A DNA stretch of 37,970 bases from G020354085 sp964629975 (GCA_964629975.1 CAZVUN010000014.1:1-37970), one strand, 5' to 3'. Shown: positions 16,709 through 24,944, numbered from the stretch's first letter. The notes: generated by a model not told the origin, from the sequence alone. A program made the numbers and translations.

Positions 16709-17638
16709 ATGCGCCTGCGCATCGGCCTCGACCTCGGCGGCACCAAGACCGAAGGCATCGTAATGGATGCCGGCGGCCGCATCCTCGCGCGCGAGCGCCG
16801 TCCGACGCCGGCGGCCGCGGGCTACGACGCCATTCTCGCAACCGTGTGCGCGCTGGTGACCGACCTCGAGGCGCGCGCCGGTGAGCGCTGTCGCGTCGGC
16901 ATCGGCACGCCCGGGGCGCTGTCGGTTGACAGCGGCTGCCTCAAGAACTCCAACACCGTGTGCCTCAACGGCCGGCCGCTCAAGGCCGATCTCGAACGGC
17001 TGCTGACACGCGAGGTGCGTATCGCCAACGACGCCAATTGCTTTGCGCTGTCCGAGGCGCTGGACGGCGCCGGGCGCGGCGCCCCGGTCGTGTTCGGCGT
17101 GATCCTCGGCACCGGCGTGGGCGGCGGGATCGTGGTCGACGGCCGGCTGCTCGAGGGCGCGCAGCACATCGCCGGTGAGTGGGGCCACAACGTGCTCGAA
17201 CCCGCAGGTCCCCCGTGCTACTGCGGCAAGCGCGGTTGTGTCGAAACGCTGCTGTCGGGCCCGGGACTGGCCGCCGACTACCGCCGTCACGGCGGCGATC
17301 CCGCGCTCGATGCGCGCGCCGTCGTCGCGCGCGCCGCGGCGGGCGATGCGCACGCCGAGGCCGCGCTGCAGCGCTACCTCGAACGCCTCGGGCGGGCGTT
17401 GTCGGTCGTGGTCAACATCCTCGACCCGCACGTCATCGTGCTGGGCGGCGGCCTGTCCAACATCGAGCGCCTCTACCACGAGGGGCGCGCCGCGCTCGCG
17501 CGTCACGTATTTGCAGCGCACGGCGCGGTGCCGGGCGCGGGCAGCGATGGGTTGCGCACGCGCCTGGTGCGCAACGTGCACGGCGACTCCTCCGGCGTGC
17601 GCGGCGCGGCGCTCCTGTGGCCGGCCCGCCCGGGGTAG
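16709..17638 (+). CDS. ROK-family sugar kinase
   Basis: From the ATG at 16709 the product has 309 residues and opens with the phosphate-binding loop MRLRIGLDLGGTKTEGIVMD. The ROK zinc motif is intact (GPPCYCGKRGCVETLLSGPG), together with ANDANCFALSEALDGAG containing the catalytic Asp, GVILGTGVGGGIVVDG and GEWGHNVLEP. The closest functional families are fructokinase/Mak and N-acetylglucosamine kinase NagK; the substrate cannot be chosen from sequence alone. No DNA-binding domain is present, so it is a kinase rather than a NagC-type repressor. It is monocistronic and divergent from the LolA-like operon. Confidence 0.92.
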   Translation: MRLRIGLDLGGTKTEGIVMDAGGRILARERRPTPAAAGYDAILATVCALVTDLEARAGERCRVGIGTPGALSVDSGCLKNSNTVCLNGRPLKADLERLLTREVRIANDANCFALSEALDGAGRGAPVVFGVILGTGVGGGIVVDGRLLEGAQHIAGEWGHNVLEPAGPPCYCGKRGCVETLLSGPGLAADYRRHGGDPALDARAVVARAAAGDAHAEAALQRYLERLGRALSVVVNILDPHVIVLGGGLSNIERLYHEGRAALARHVFAAHGAVPGAGSDGLRTRLVRNVHGDSSGVRGAALLWPARPG

Positions 17639-17678
17639 GCCGCCGAGCGGGTTTCCGCCCATGCGCGCTCGGCGCCCC

Positions 17679-17728
17679 TTGACGTGCATCAAGGTGGCAG
17701 CCGCAGGCGCTGCGACACTATGTCGCAC
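17679..17728 (+). promoter_or_regulatory. FNR/CRP-family box and class II promoter for the repeat-protein gene
   Basis: TTGACGTGCATCAA (17679-17692) matches TTGAT-N4-ATCAA at 9/10 positions. A weak -10 (CACTAT, 17716-17721) predicts a start near 17728, placing the box centre at about -42.5, the class II position. The -10 lies inside a dyad GCGACA-CTA-TGTCGC (17712-17726) that could bind another protein. The leader to the ATG at 17855 would be about 127 bases. Confidence 0.55.
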
Positions 17729-17854
17729 CCCGTTGCGGCGTTCGCCGTACACGGCTTGCCGGCCCGCGCGTTTTTTCCTTCAGCAGTTGTCCATAACAGC
17801 AATCGCGAAAAAGGGAGCAAACGCCGTTCATGCCCGATGGGCAAGGAGACAGTC

Positions 17855-18444
17855 ATGAAACGCAAGCTACTCATTACGACGATGTTGAGCGCAACGCTCG
17901 CGGTCCCGGCGGGCGCGTTGCTGGCCGCCGATCAGGTGCAGGACCAGCTGCGCACGCAGGATCAGACCCAGCTGCGCACGCAGGATCAGACCCAGCTGNN
18001 NNNNNNNNNNNNNNNNNNNNNNNNNNNNNNNNNNNNNNNNNNNNNNNNNNNNNNNNNNNNNNNNNNNNNNNNNNNNNNNNNNNNNNNNNNNNNNNNNNCC
18101 AGCTGCGCACGCAGGATCAGACCCAGCTGCGCACGCAGGATCAGACCCAGCTGAAAACGCAGGATCAGGTCTACGGCTCGCAGCTCATGACCGAGCAGGA
18201 GCGCGCGCAGTACCGCGCCAAGATGCAGGCGGCCAAGACCGAGCAGGAGCGCGAGCAGATCCGCGCCGAGCACCACAAGCAGATGCAGGAGCGGGCCAAG
18301 GCGCAGGGCGTGACGCTGCCCGATGAGCCGCCGGTGCGCGGCAAGGGCGGCGGTCCCGGTCCGGGCCCCGGCGCCGGCATGGGCCCCGGCGCCGGCATGG
18401 GCCCCGGCGCCGGCATGGGCCCGGGTGGCGGAAAACGCTACTAA
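17855..18444 (+). CDS. Secreted low-complexity repeat protein, interrupted by an assembly gap
   Basis: The ATG at 17855 follows AAGGAG, and a signal peptide (KRKLLITTMLSATLAVPAGALLA) directs export. The mature protein starts with 8-residue repeats QLRTQDQT, each encoded by a 24-bp unit starting CAGCTG (17945, 17969, 17993 and, after the gap, 18100 and 18124). The run of 100 Ns is a placeholder: the frame differs on either side of it and the spacing does not fit a multiple of 24, so the true missing length is unknown. After the gap come a charged segment (YGSQLMTEQERAQYRAKM and EQIRAEHHKQMQERAKAQG), then LPDEPP and three GPGAGM repeats (18364-18417). I recognise no enzymatic domain; the charged segment resembles one seen in other small exported proteobacterial proteins. 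Confidence 0.75.
17945..18152 (+). repeat. 24-bp tandem repeat array containing a 100-N gap
   Basis: Units begin with CAGCTG and encode QLRTQDQT. Before the gap the starts are 24 bases apart (17945, 17969, 17993). After it, CAGCTG occurs at 18100 and 18124, and the last copy at 18148 changes RT to KT. The distance 17993 to 18100 is 107, not a multiple of 24, so the 100 Ns cannot be the true length; it must be of the form 24k-7. Confidence 0.9.
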
Positions 18445-18472
18445 ACACGCTCACGACATCGCTCGACGTACA

Positions 18473-18511
18473 CCGCGCGTGGCCCGCGAGGCACGCGCGG
18501 TTTCTTTTTTT
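18473..18511 (+). terminator. Intrinsic terminator of the repeat-protein gene
   Basis: A perfect 9-bp stem, CCGCGCGTG (18473-18481) with CACGCGCGG (18492-18500), has a 10-base loop and is followed at once by TTTCTTTTTTT. It lies 28 bases after the stop codon. Confidence 0.93.
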
Positions 18512-18553
18512 CCGAGGCGGGCGCCTGCGGCTGCCGGCGGTCAGGCATTTCGG

Positions 18554-18559
18554 TACAAT
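18554..18559 (+). promoter_or_regulatory. -10 element upstream of the DUF302 lipoprotein gene
   Basis: TACAAT at 18554-18559 lies 69 bases before the start codon and just downstream of the previous terminator. The -35 at 17-base spacing (CTGCCG) is weak. Confidence 0.45.
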
Positions 18560-18627
18560 TGCGGCGCGGTTTTGCACCACGTTCCCGCGCGTTGCAACGG
18601 CCATGCCGGCCGAACCAGGAGGACACC

Positions 18628-19128
18628 ATGAAACGCATACTTGCTGTGCTCGCCACCACCGCTGCCGTCGCCGCCTGCACCCCGCCGCAGCAACCCGCCA
18701 AGCCGGCGGCCGCCGACGCCAGCCCGATCGTGCGCTACTCGAAGGAGGCGAAGTTCGAGAACGTGCGCGACGATGCCGAGAACGCCATCAAGAACCGTGG
18801 TCTCGTGATCGACAACACCTCCCACATCCACAAGATGCTCGAGCGCACCGGCAAGGATCTCGGTATGACCACCAAGATCTTTGAAGAAGGCGTGGCGTTC
18901 TCGTTCTGCTCCGCCACGGTGTCGCGCAAGACCATGGAGGCCGATGCGCACAATATCGGCTGGTGCCCGTATGCGATCGTGGTGTACGCGACCGCTGCCG
19001 ATCCCAAGACCGTGCACGTCGCCTACCGGCGCGCACCCCTCACCGGCTCCGATGCCAACAAGGCGGCGCTCACCGAGATGAACAACCTGCTCGACGGCAT
19101 CGCCAAAGAGGCGCTCGCCATCAAGTAG
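18628..19128 (+). CDS. DUF302-domain lipoprotein
   Basis: The ATG at 18628 has a perfect AGGAGG five bases upstream. The 166-residue product has a lipoprotein signal (MKRILAVLATTAAVAAC) and a proline/alanine linker. A DUF302-type domain follows: VRDDAENAIKNRGLVIDNTS, HIHKMLERTGKDLG, EGVAFSFCSATVSRKTME and NIGWCPYAIVVYA. Two cysteines (FCSAT and GWCPY) are placed where they could pair in the periplasm. DUF302 proteins often occur in sulfur- or metal-handling organisms, but no activity is assigned. It has its own promoter and is not clearly in an operon with proS, which starts 153 bases later behind another promoter. Confidence 0.82.
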   Translation: MKRILAVLATTAAVAACTPPQQPAKPAAADASPIVRYSKEAKFENVRDDAENAIKNRGLVIDNTSHIHKMLERTGKDLGMTTKIFEEGVAFSFCSATVSRKTMEADAHNIGWCPYAIVVYATAADPKTVHVAYRRAPLTGSDANKAALTEMNNLLDGIAKEALAIK

Positions 19129-19223
19129 TCCGCCGCGCCGCGCAGGACGCGCACGTGCCGCGCCGTGCAGGGACGCACGCAAGCGGCCGGCGCCGTCGCG
19201 CGGCACGCACAGCCGCGGCCCGT

Positions 19224-19251
19224 TTGATGGGTCGCGGTTCTGACATATACT
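19224..19251 (+). promoter_or_regulatory. Sigma-70-like promoter of proS
   Basis: TTGATG (19224-19229) and TATACT (19246-19251) are separated by 16 bases. The predicted start is near 19258, leaving a leader of about 24 bases to the ATG at 19282. Confidence 0.6.
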
Positions 19252-19281
19252 GCCCGGCCTTCGATCCCAAGAACCGTCGCC

Positions 19282-21009
19282 ATGCGCGTTTCCCGCTTCC
19301 TGCTGTGCACCGTGCGCGAGACCCCGGCCGAGGCCGAAACCATCTCGCACCAGCTCATGCTGCGCGCCGGCATGATCCGCAAGCTCGCCGCTGGCGTTTA
19401 CTCCTGGCTGCCGCTCGGCCTGCGCGTGTTGCGCAAGGTCGAGGGCATCGTGCGCGAGGAGATGAACCGCGCCGGCGCGCAGGAGCTGCTGATGCCGGCG
19501 GTGCAGCCGGCCGAGCTCTGGCAGGAGTCGGGTCGCTGGGAGCAGTACGGGCCGGAACTGCTGCGCCTGAAGGACCGGCACCAGCGCGACTTCTGCTTCG
19601 GCCCCACCCACGAGGAGGTCATCACCGACCTCATCCGCCGCGAGATCAAGAGCTACCGGCAGCTGCCGGCGAATTTCTACCAGATCCAGACGAAGTTCCG
19701 CGACGAGATCCGCCCGCGCTTCGGCGTGATGCGCGCGCGCGAGTTCCTGATGAAGGACGCCTACTCGTTTCACCTCGACGAGGCGTCCTTGCAGCAGACC
19801 TACGACGCGATGCATGCCGCCTACACGCGCATCTTCAAGCGCATCGGCCTCGCGTTCCGGCCGGTGGCGGCCGCCACCGGACAGATTGGCGGCAGCCGCT
19901 CGCATGAATTCCACGTGCTGGCCGACTCGGGCGAGGACGCGATCGCGATCTGCAGCCAGTGCGATTACGCCGCCAACGTGGAACTGGCACCGGCACTGCC
20001 GCCGTTCGGCAAACGCGCCGCTCCCGCCGCCGCCATGGAGTCGGTCGACACCCCCGGGCAGCACAGCATCGAGGAGGTGAGCCGCTTCCTCAAGATCGAC
20101 CCGCGCACCACGGTCAAGACCCTGCTGGTGCGCGGCACCGGCGGCGTGGTGGCGCTGGTGCTGCGCGGCGATCACGAGCTCAACGTCGCCAAGGCCGAGC
20201 AGCTGCCGCAGGTGGCCAAGCCGCTGGAATGGGTCACGCCCGGCGAGGTGGAGGTTGCGGCGCACTGCGAACCCGGTTCGATCGGTCCGGTCGGGCTCGC
20301 CATCCCGGTGATCGCGGATGAATCGGCCGCGCGCCTGGCGGACTTCGTGTGCGGCGCGAACAAGAACGGCAAGCACCTGCGCCACGTCAACTGGGGACGC
20401 GACCTGCCCGAGCCGACCGTGGCCGACCTGCGCAACGTGGTGGCGGGCGATCCGTGCCCGGCCAACGGCGGCAAGTGCAGCGGCACGCTCGGCATTCGCC
20501 GCGGCATCGAGGTCGGGCACATCTTTCAGCTCGGCACCAAGTACAGCGAGGCCATGCAGGCGACGGTGCTGGACGAGGCCGGGCGCGCGGTGGTGATGCC
20601 GATGGGCTGCTACGGCATCGGCGTGTCACGCGTGGTCGCGGCCGCGATCGAGCAGAATCACGATGCCCACGGCATCATCTGGACGGACGCGATCGCGCCG
20701 TTTCAGGTCGCGCTCGTGCCGATCGGTTATCACAAGTCGGATGCGGTACGTGCCGCCACCGATAACCTCTATCACTCGCTCAGCGGTGCGGGCTTCGAGG
20801 TGCTGCTCGACGACCGCAACGAGCGCCCGGGCGTGATGTTCGCCGACATGGACCTGATCGGCATCCCGCACCGGCTGGTGCTGGGCGACAAGGGCCTGGC
20901 GCGCGGTGTGGCCGAATACAAGGGCCGGCGCGACAAGGACGCGCGCGATGTCGCGCTCGAGCAGGCGAGCAGCGAGCTCTTTCGGGTCGTCAGACCCGAT
21001 GGCGCGTGA
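19282..21009 (+). CDS. proS: Prolyl-tRNA synthetase, bacterial type with editing domain
   Basis: This 575-residue class II synthetase charges tRNA-Pro. Motif 1 is around AAGVYSWLPLGLRVLRKVEG, motif 2 includes RPRFGVMRAREFLMKDAYSF, and motif 3 is MGCYGIGVSRVVAAAIEQ. Between motifs 2 and 3 sits the INS (YbaK-like) editing domain, from about EEVSRFLKIDPRTTVKTLLV to HLRHVNWGRDLPEP, which hydrolyses mischarged Ala-tRNA-Pro. The C-terminal anticodon-binding domain contains LLDDRNERPGVMFADMDLIG. Length and domain order are normal for the proteobacterial ProS. A small beta-barrel gene follows after 36 bases in the same direction. Confidence 0.98.
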   Translation: MRVSRFLLCTVRETPAEAETISHQLMLRAGMIRKLAAGVYSWLPLGLRVLRKVEGIVREEMNRAGAQELLMPAVQPAELWQESGRWEQYGPELLRLKDRHQRDFCFGPTHEEVITDLIRREIKSYRQLPANFYQIQTKFRDEIRPRFGVMRAREFLMKDAYSFHLDEASLQQTYDAMHAAYTRIFKRIGLAFRPVAAATGQIGGSRSHEFHVLADSGEDAIAICSQCDYAANVELAPALPPFGKRAAPAAAMESVDTPGQHSIEEVSRFLKIDPRTTVKTLLVRGTGGVVALVLRGDHELNVAKAEQLPQVAKPLEWVTPGEVEVAAHCEPGSIGPVGLAIPVIADESAARLADFVCGANKNGKHLRHVNWGRDLPEPTVADLRNVVAGDPCPANGGKCSGTLGIRRGIEVGHIFQLGTKYSEAMQATVLDEAGRAVVMPMGCYGIGVSRVVAAAIEQNHDAHGIIWTDAIAPFQVALVPIGYHKSDAVRAATDNLYHSLSGAGFEVLLDDRNERPGVMFADMDLIGIPHRLVLGDKGLARGVAEYKGRRDKDARDVALEQASSELFRVVRPDGA

Positions 21010-21045
21010 CGCGCGCCACGCCAATTCCGGGAGACGACGGCAACC

Positions 21046-21597
21046 ATGCAACGGGAAACGAAACATCCGCTGTTCGTCCCGCCCCTGTCGCGCGCGCTCG
21101 GATGGCTGGCCGGCGCGTTCCTGGTCGCGGCCGCCGTCGCCTGGCCGGGCGCGGCGCGCGCGGCCGACTTCGAAAAGGGCACCACCAACCTGTCGGTGAG
21201 TCTCGGCTTCGGCTCCGCCGACGGAGACGACTACTATTCGATCGGTGCGGGCATCGGCTACTACCTGTTCAACGGATTTGCCGCCGGCGTGTCGGCCGAA
21301 ACCCGGCAGGGGCTCGAGCCCGATCTCACCAAGCTCACCCCGTGGCTGGAGTACGCCTTCGCCCTGAGCGCGACGCTGCGGCCCTATGTCGGCGCGTTCT
21401 ACCGGCGCACCTCGGTGTCGGGCTACGATGACTACGACACCTGGGGTTACCGCGGCGGCCTGTACCTGCGCGCCGGGCGCAACGTGTGGGGCTACGCCGG
21501 CGCCGTGCACGAGGAACTGATGGACTGCGGCGACCGGCCGGTCTCGGTGTCGTGCTCGGACACCTACAGCGAAGTCGGTATCGTCTTCAGCTTCTAG
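21046..21597 (+). CDS. Small outer-membrane beta-barrel protein
   Basis: The product has 183 residues. The N-terminus has a long signal peptide (about 40 residues, ending AWPGAARA), followed by alternating hydrophobic/aromatic strands such as TNLSVSLGFGSADG, SIGAGIGYYLFNGFAAGVSA, PWLEYAFALSATLRPYVGAF and GLYLRAGRNVWGYAGAV. It ends in SEVGIVFSF, whose terminal Phe is the usual BAM recognition residue. The size suggests an eight-stranded OmpA/OmpW-like barrel. Two cysteines near the end (DCGDRPVSVSC) may pair. Specific function is unknown. It lies 36 bases after proS and is probably partly co-transcribed; its 3' end converges on the relA-type gene. Confidence 0.82.
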   Translation: MQRETKHPLFVPPLSRALGWLAGAFLVAAAVAWPGAARAADFEKGTTNLSVSLGFGSADGDDYYSIGAGIGYYLFNGFAAGVSAETRQGLEPDLTKLTPWLEYAFALSATLRPYVGAFYRRTSVSGYDDYDTWGYRGGLYLRAGRNVWGYAGAVHEELMDCGDRPVSVSCSDTYSEVGIVFSF

Positions 21598-21622
21598 CCA
21601 GGAACTGCGCCGCCACGGCGGC

Positions 21623-23839
21623 TCACTGCGTGCGCCGCCGCACGCTCAGTACGTTCGGCACCTGATCGATCAGCGCCAGCAGCCGGCTCAGGGTCTCGAG
21701 ATTGGCGATCTCGAGCGTGAAGGTCATGCGTGCCACGTGCTCGCGCTTGTCGGTGAGCGTATTGACCGCGATCACGTTGACCTTCTCGTTGGCGAGCAAC
21801 CCCGTGATGTCGCGCAGCAGGCCGGCGCGATCGTGCGCCACGATCTCCACCTCGACCGGATAGGTCTGGCTCGGCTGCTCGCCCCAGCTCACCTCGACCA
21901 GGCGCTCGTCGTGCTCGCCCTGGTGACGCAGGGCATTGGGGCAATCGCGCCGATGCACGGTGATGCCCTGGCCGCGCGTGATGAAACCCACGATCGCCTC
22001 GCCCGGCAGCGGATTGCAGCACTTGGCCATGCGCGCGAGCAGGTTGCCCACGCCCTGGATGCTTACCTCGGAGGGCCGTTTGGACACCGGCGCCGGTGCG
22101 CGCGCCGGGATCGGCGCCGGCTGTGCGCGCGCCGCCGGTTCCAGCAGATCCTGCACCGCGCCCATGATCTGCGCGGGCTTCACCTCGCCGCGGCCGAGCG
22201 CGGCAAGGAAGTCGTCGACCTTCGCGTAGCCGAAACGATGGGTGAGCTTCTCGAAGTTGACGTCGGCGAGCCCCAGGCGCTGGAACTCGCGCTCGAGCGT
22301 CTGGCGCCCGGCGGCGACACTGGCATCGTAGTTCTGCAGCTTGAACCAGGCCTGCACCTTCTGGCGCGCCTTGGAGGTGGCGAGATAGCCGAGATGCGGG
22401 CTCAGCCAGTCGCGTGACGGTCCGCCCTCCTTCACGGTCAGGACCTCGACGCGATCGCCGGTGTTGAGCACGTAGGTGAGCGGCACCATCTGGCCGTTGA
22501 CCTTGGCACCGCGGCAACGATGCCCGACGTCGGTGTGGATGTGGTAGGCAAAGTCGAGCGGCGTGGCGCCGGCCTGCAGATCGACGATGTTGCCCTTGGG
22601 CGTGAACACGTACACGCGCTCGCTGAACACCTCGGACTTGAACTGTTCGACGAAGTCCGTGGCCTCGGCGACCTCGTCCTTCCATTCGAGCAGGGTGCGC
22701 AGCCAGGCGATCTTGTCGTCGAACGCCTTGTCGCCCTTGGCGCCCTCCTTGTAGCGCCAGTGCGCCGCCACGCCGAGCTCGGACTCCCGGTGCATGTCGA
22801 AGGTGCGGATCTGCACCTCCACGGTCTTGCCCTCGGGTCCGATCACGGCGGTGTGGATCGAGCGGTAGTTGTTCTCCTTCGGGGTGGCGATGTAGTCGTC
22901 GAACTCCCCGGGGACGTGGCTCCACAGCGAGTGCACGACGCCAAGCGCGGCGTAACAGTCGCGCACCGAATGCGTGAGCACGCGCACCGCGCGCACGTCG
23001 AAGATTCTCTCAAAGTCCCTGGCCTTGCGGCTCATCTTGCGCCAGATGCTGTAGATGTGCTTGGCGCGCCCGGTAACCTCGGCCTCGATGTGCGCCTCCT
23101 TGAGCGCCGCCGCGAGGCGCGCAACGAACCCGGCGATGTAGGCCTCGCGGTCGACGCGCCGCTCCGCCAGCCAGCCGGCGATGCGCTTGTAGGCGGCGGG
23201 CTCCAGATAACGAAACGCCAGGTCCTCGAGCTCCCACTTGATGTGCCAGATGCCGAGGCGGTTGGCGAGCGGCGCGAACACGTCCATGGTCTCGCGCGCG
23301 ATACGCAATTGCTTTTCCTCCGGCAGCGCCACCAGCGTGCGCATGTTGTGCAGCCGGTCGGCGAGCTTGATCAGCACCACGCGCACGTCCTCGGCCATGG
23401 CGAGCAGCATCTTGCGCAAGGATTCGGCCTGGGCGTGCTCCCGGCGCGTGCTGCCGGCGCCGGGCTGGAACTCCTGGATGACCTTCATCTTGGTCACGCC
23501 GTCGACCAGCGCCGCGATGCGCGGCCCGAACTCGGCCGCGATGTCCTCGAGCCTCACACGGGTGTCCTCGACCACGTCGTGCAGGATGGCGGCGGCGATC
23601 GCCTCGTGATCGAGCTTAAGCTCGGCCAGGATCTGCGCGACCGCGAGCGCGTGCTGCACGTACGGCTCGCCCGAGGCACGCCGCTGGCCGGCATGGGCAC
23701 GTTCGGCCAGCGCGCAGGCGCGGCGGATCACCTCGACCTCCGCGGCCGGGCGGCTCGCCGCCAGGCTCGCGAGCCAGTGCTCGAGCTCGATCACGCTCTT
23801 GCTGTCGAGGCCGGTGTGCTTGTGGGTAACGCTGACCAT
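21623..23839 (-). CDS. relA: RelA-type (p)ppGpp synthetase with an intact HD hydrolase motif
   Basis: This 738-residue RSH protein has HD hydrolase, synthetase, TGS (DRVYVFTPKGNIVDLQAG-like region), helical/CC and ACT domains. Sequence through the synthetase and TGS regions is RelA-like: KHIYSIWRKM, FDVRAVRVL, PGEFDDYIATPKENNYRSIH, EVQIRTFDMHRESELGVAAH. The EFDD motif (residues 312-315) is the ExDD type associated with monofunctional RelA. Unlike E. coli RelA, however, the HD residues are all present: His63, His87-Asp88, Glu91-Asp92 (ILHDVVEDT) and Asp161 (KLADRLHNMRT). It may therefore both make and degrade (p)ppGpp. The start ATG has no visible Shine-Dalgarno sequence. It is divergent from the lytic transglycosylase gene. 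Confidence 0.93.
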   Translation of the reverse strand: MVSVTHKHTGLDSKSVIELEHWLASLAASRPAAEVEVIRRACALAERAHAGQRRASGEPYVQHALAVAQILAELKLDHEAIAAAILHDVVEDTRVRLEDIAAEFGPRIAALVDGVTKMKVIQEFQPGAGSTRREHAQAESLRKMLLAMAEDVRVVLIKLADRLHNMRTLVALPEEKQLRIARETMDVFAPLANRLGIWHIKWELEDLAFRYLEPAAYKRIAGWLAERRVDREAYIAGFVARLAAALKEAHIEAEVTGRAKHIYSIWRKMSRKARDFERIFDVRAVRVLTHSVRDCYAALGVVHSLWSHVPGEFDDYIATPKENNYRSIHTAVIGPEGKTVEVQIRTFDMHRESELGVAAHWRYKEGAKGDKAFDDKIAWLRTLLEWKDEVAEATDFVEQFKSEVFSERVYVFTPKGNIVDLQAGATPLDFAYHIHTDVGHRCRGAKVNGQMVPLTYVLNTGDRVEVLTVKEGGPSRDWLSPHLGYLATSKARQKVQAWFKLQNYDASVAAGRQTLEREFQRLGLADVNFEKLTHRFGYAKVDDFLAALGRGEVKPAQIMGAVQDLLEPAARAQPAPIPARAPAPVSKRPSEVSIQGVGNLLARMAKCCNPLPGEAIVGFITRGQGITVHRRDCPNALRHQGEHDERLVEVSWGEQPSQTYPVEVEIVAHDRAGLLRDITGLLANEKVNVIAVNTLTDKREHVARMTFTLEIANLETLSRLLALIDQVPNVLSVRRRTQ

Positions 23840-23980
23840 GGGGATTTAGATGGGCGCGCGGCCGCCCGGATTAAAGGCGATTATACGCATCGCCCGCCGT
23901 GCGCCGGCGCGCTTGAAGGCACCCGGGACATGCACTACCTTGCGCAGTAGACCCGCGTCCTCTCCAGGACCCCGACCGAC

Positions 23981-24577
23981 ATGCCCGTCGCGTTCTCCGC
24001 CCAGGCCACCCCCGGCGCGTGCCGCCCCGCACTGCTCGCCGCCTGGCTGGTGCTGGCGCTGCCGTTCGCGGCCCCGGCGCAGGAGGTCGATCCGCAGCTG
24101 CGCGCGCTGCTCAAGGCCGCGGCCGAGGCCTCCGACAGCTTCGGCGACCGCTTCGATGCCGAGGTGTGGCTGTTCGACATGTCGCGGCGCCTGGAACGCA
24201 AGCTGCCGGATGCACGCTACCGCCTCGAGCTGCTCAAGACCGTGCACTACGAGGCCACACGCGCGCGCCTCGCCCCGGAGCTGGTGCTCGCGGTCATCGA
24301 GGTCGAGAGCAACTTCGATCAGTTCGCGATCTCCTCGGCCGGTGCCCGCGGGCTGATGCAGGTAATGCCGTTCTGGCTGAAGGAGATCGGCAAGCCGGGC
24401 GACAGCCTGTTCCGCATGCAGACCAACCTGCGCTACGGCTGCACCATCCTGCGCTACTACCTCGACAAGGAACGCGGCAGCCTGCAGCGCGCGCTCAAAC
24501 GCTACAACGGCACCACCGAGCACGCCTACGGCATCAAGGTCGACCGCGCGCTGCGCACGCGCTGGTACCGGCAGTGA
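23981..24577 (+). CDS. Lytic transglycosylase, SLT domain
   Basis: The protein has 198 residues: a signal peptide (LLAAWLVLALPFAAPAQ) followed by a helical segment and a Slt/MltC-type domain. The catalytic Glu lies in LAVIEVESNFDQFAISSAGA, followed by GLMQVMPFWLKEIG and a YNGTTEHAYG-type substrate-binding motif. It cleaves peptidoglycan glycan strands with formation of 1,6-anhydro-MurNAc, acting in the periplasm. The domain is near minimal size, with no LysM or other binding module. It is divergent from the relA-type gene, and its 3' end faces acyP. Confidence 0.9.
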   Translation: MPVAFSAQATPGACRPALLAAWLVLALPFAAPAQEVDPQLRALLKAAAEASDSFGDRFDAEVWLFDMSRRLERKLPDARYRLELLKTVHYEATRARLAPELVLAVIEVESNFDQFAISSAGARGLMQVMPFWLKEIGKPGDSLFRMQTNLRYGCTILRYYLDKERGSLQRALKRYNGTTEHAYGIKVDRALRTRWYRQ

Positions 24578-24588
24578 GCCCTTAAGGC

Positions 24589-24651
24589 GGGTTTCGGGTT
24601 GCGGGTTGCAGGCGGAAAACCTCGAACCGCAAACCTTAGAGCCGCAAACCC
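24589..24651. repeat. Imperfect inverted repeat of GGGTTTGCGG-like words
   Basis: Between the convergent transglycosylase and acylphosphatase genes, GGGTTTCGGGTTGCGGGTT (24589-24607) is followed by words of its approximate complement: AACCGCAAACC (24625-24635) and GCCGCAAACCC (24641-24651). It could fold as an imperfect hairpin and resembles simple REP-like intergenic repeats. No T-tract follows. Confidence 0.4.
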
Positions 24652-24654
24652 CCT

Positions 24655-24933
24655 TCACGCATCGCGGGTCACGCGGAAATCCGCAAACGCCTGCCCTGGC
24701 ACGTCGCTTGCCGTCACGCTCTCGACCCGCGCGTGCGGCGGCCCCTGCCACAGCCAGCGTTCGAGCGCCGCGAGCTGCGCCGCCTCGCCGCACGCCACCA
24801 GCTCCACCCGCCCGTCGGCGAGGTTGCGTACCCAGCCGGTGAGGCCGAGCGCGCGCGCCGTCTGCTGCGTGCCGGCGCGGAAGAACACGCCCTGCACGCG
24901 GCCGGCCACCAGGTAGCGGCGACAGTTGCTCAT
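24655..24933 (-). CDS. acyP: Acylphosphatase
   Basis: This 92-residue protein has the full acylphosphatase signature: YLVAGRVQGVFFRAGTQQTA with the phosphate-binding loop and catalytic Arg in VQGVFFR, then GWVRNLADGRVELVACG with the catalytic Asn in VRNLADG. It hydrolyses acyl phosphates in the cytoplasm. It is the last gene of a minus-strand series, 11 bases after the 63-residue membrane protein gene, and is probably transcribed with the efflux genes, although a functional link is not obvious. Confidence 0.96.
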   Translation of the reverse strand: MSNCRRYLVAGRVQGVFFRAGTQQTARALGLTGWVRNLADGRVELVACGEAAQLAALERWLWQGPPHARVESVTASDVPGQAFADFRVTRDA

Positions 24934-24944
24934 GGCTGCCGTGG

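Noticed and set aside
17999..18098. A frameshift in the repeat-protein gene
   Set aside because: The frame change coincides with a 100-N placeholder gap in a 24-bp repeat, so the frame relation across it is not known.
17945..18152. A CRISPR array
   Set aside because: The 24-bp units are contiguous with no spacers and lie in frame within a coding sequence.
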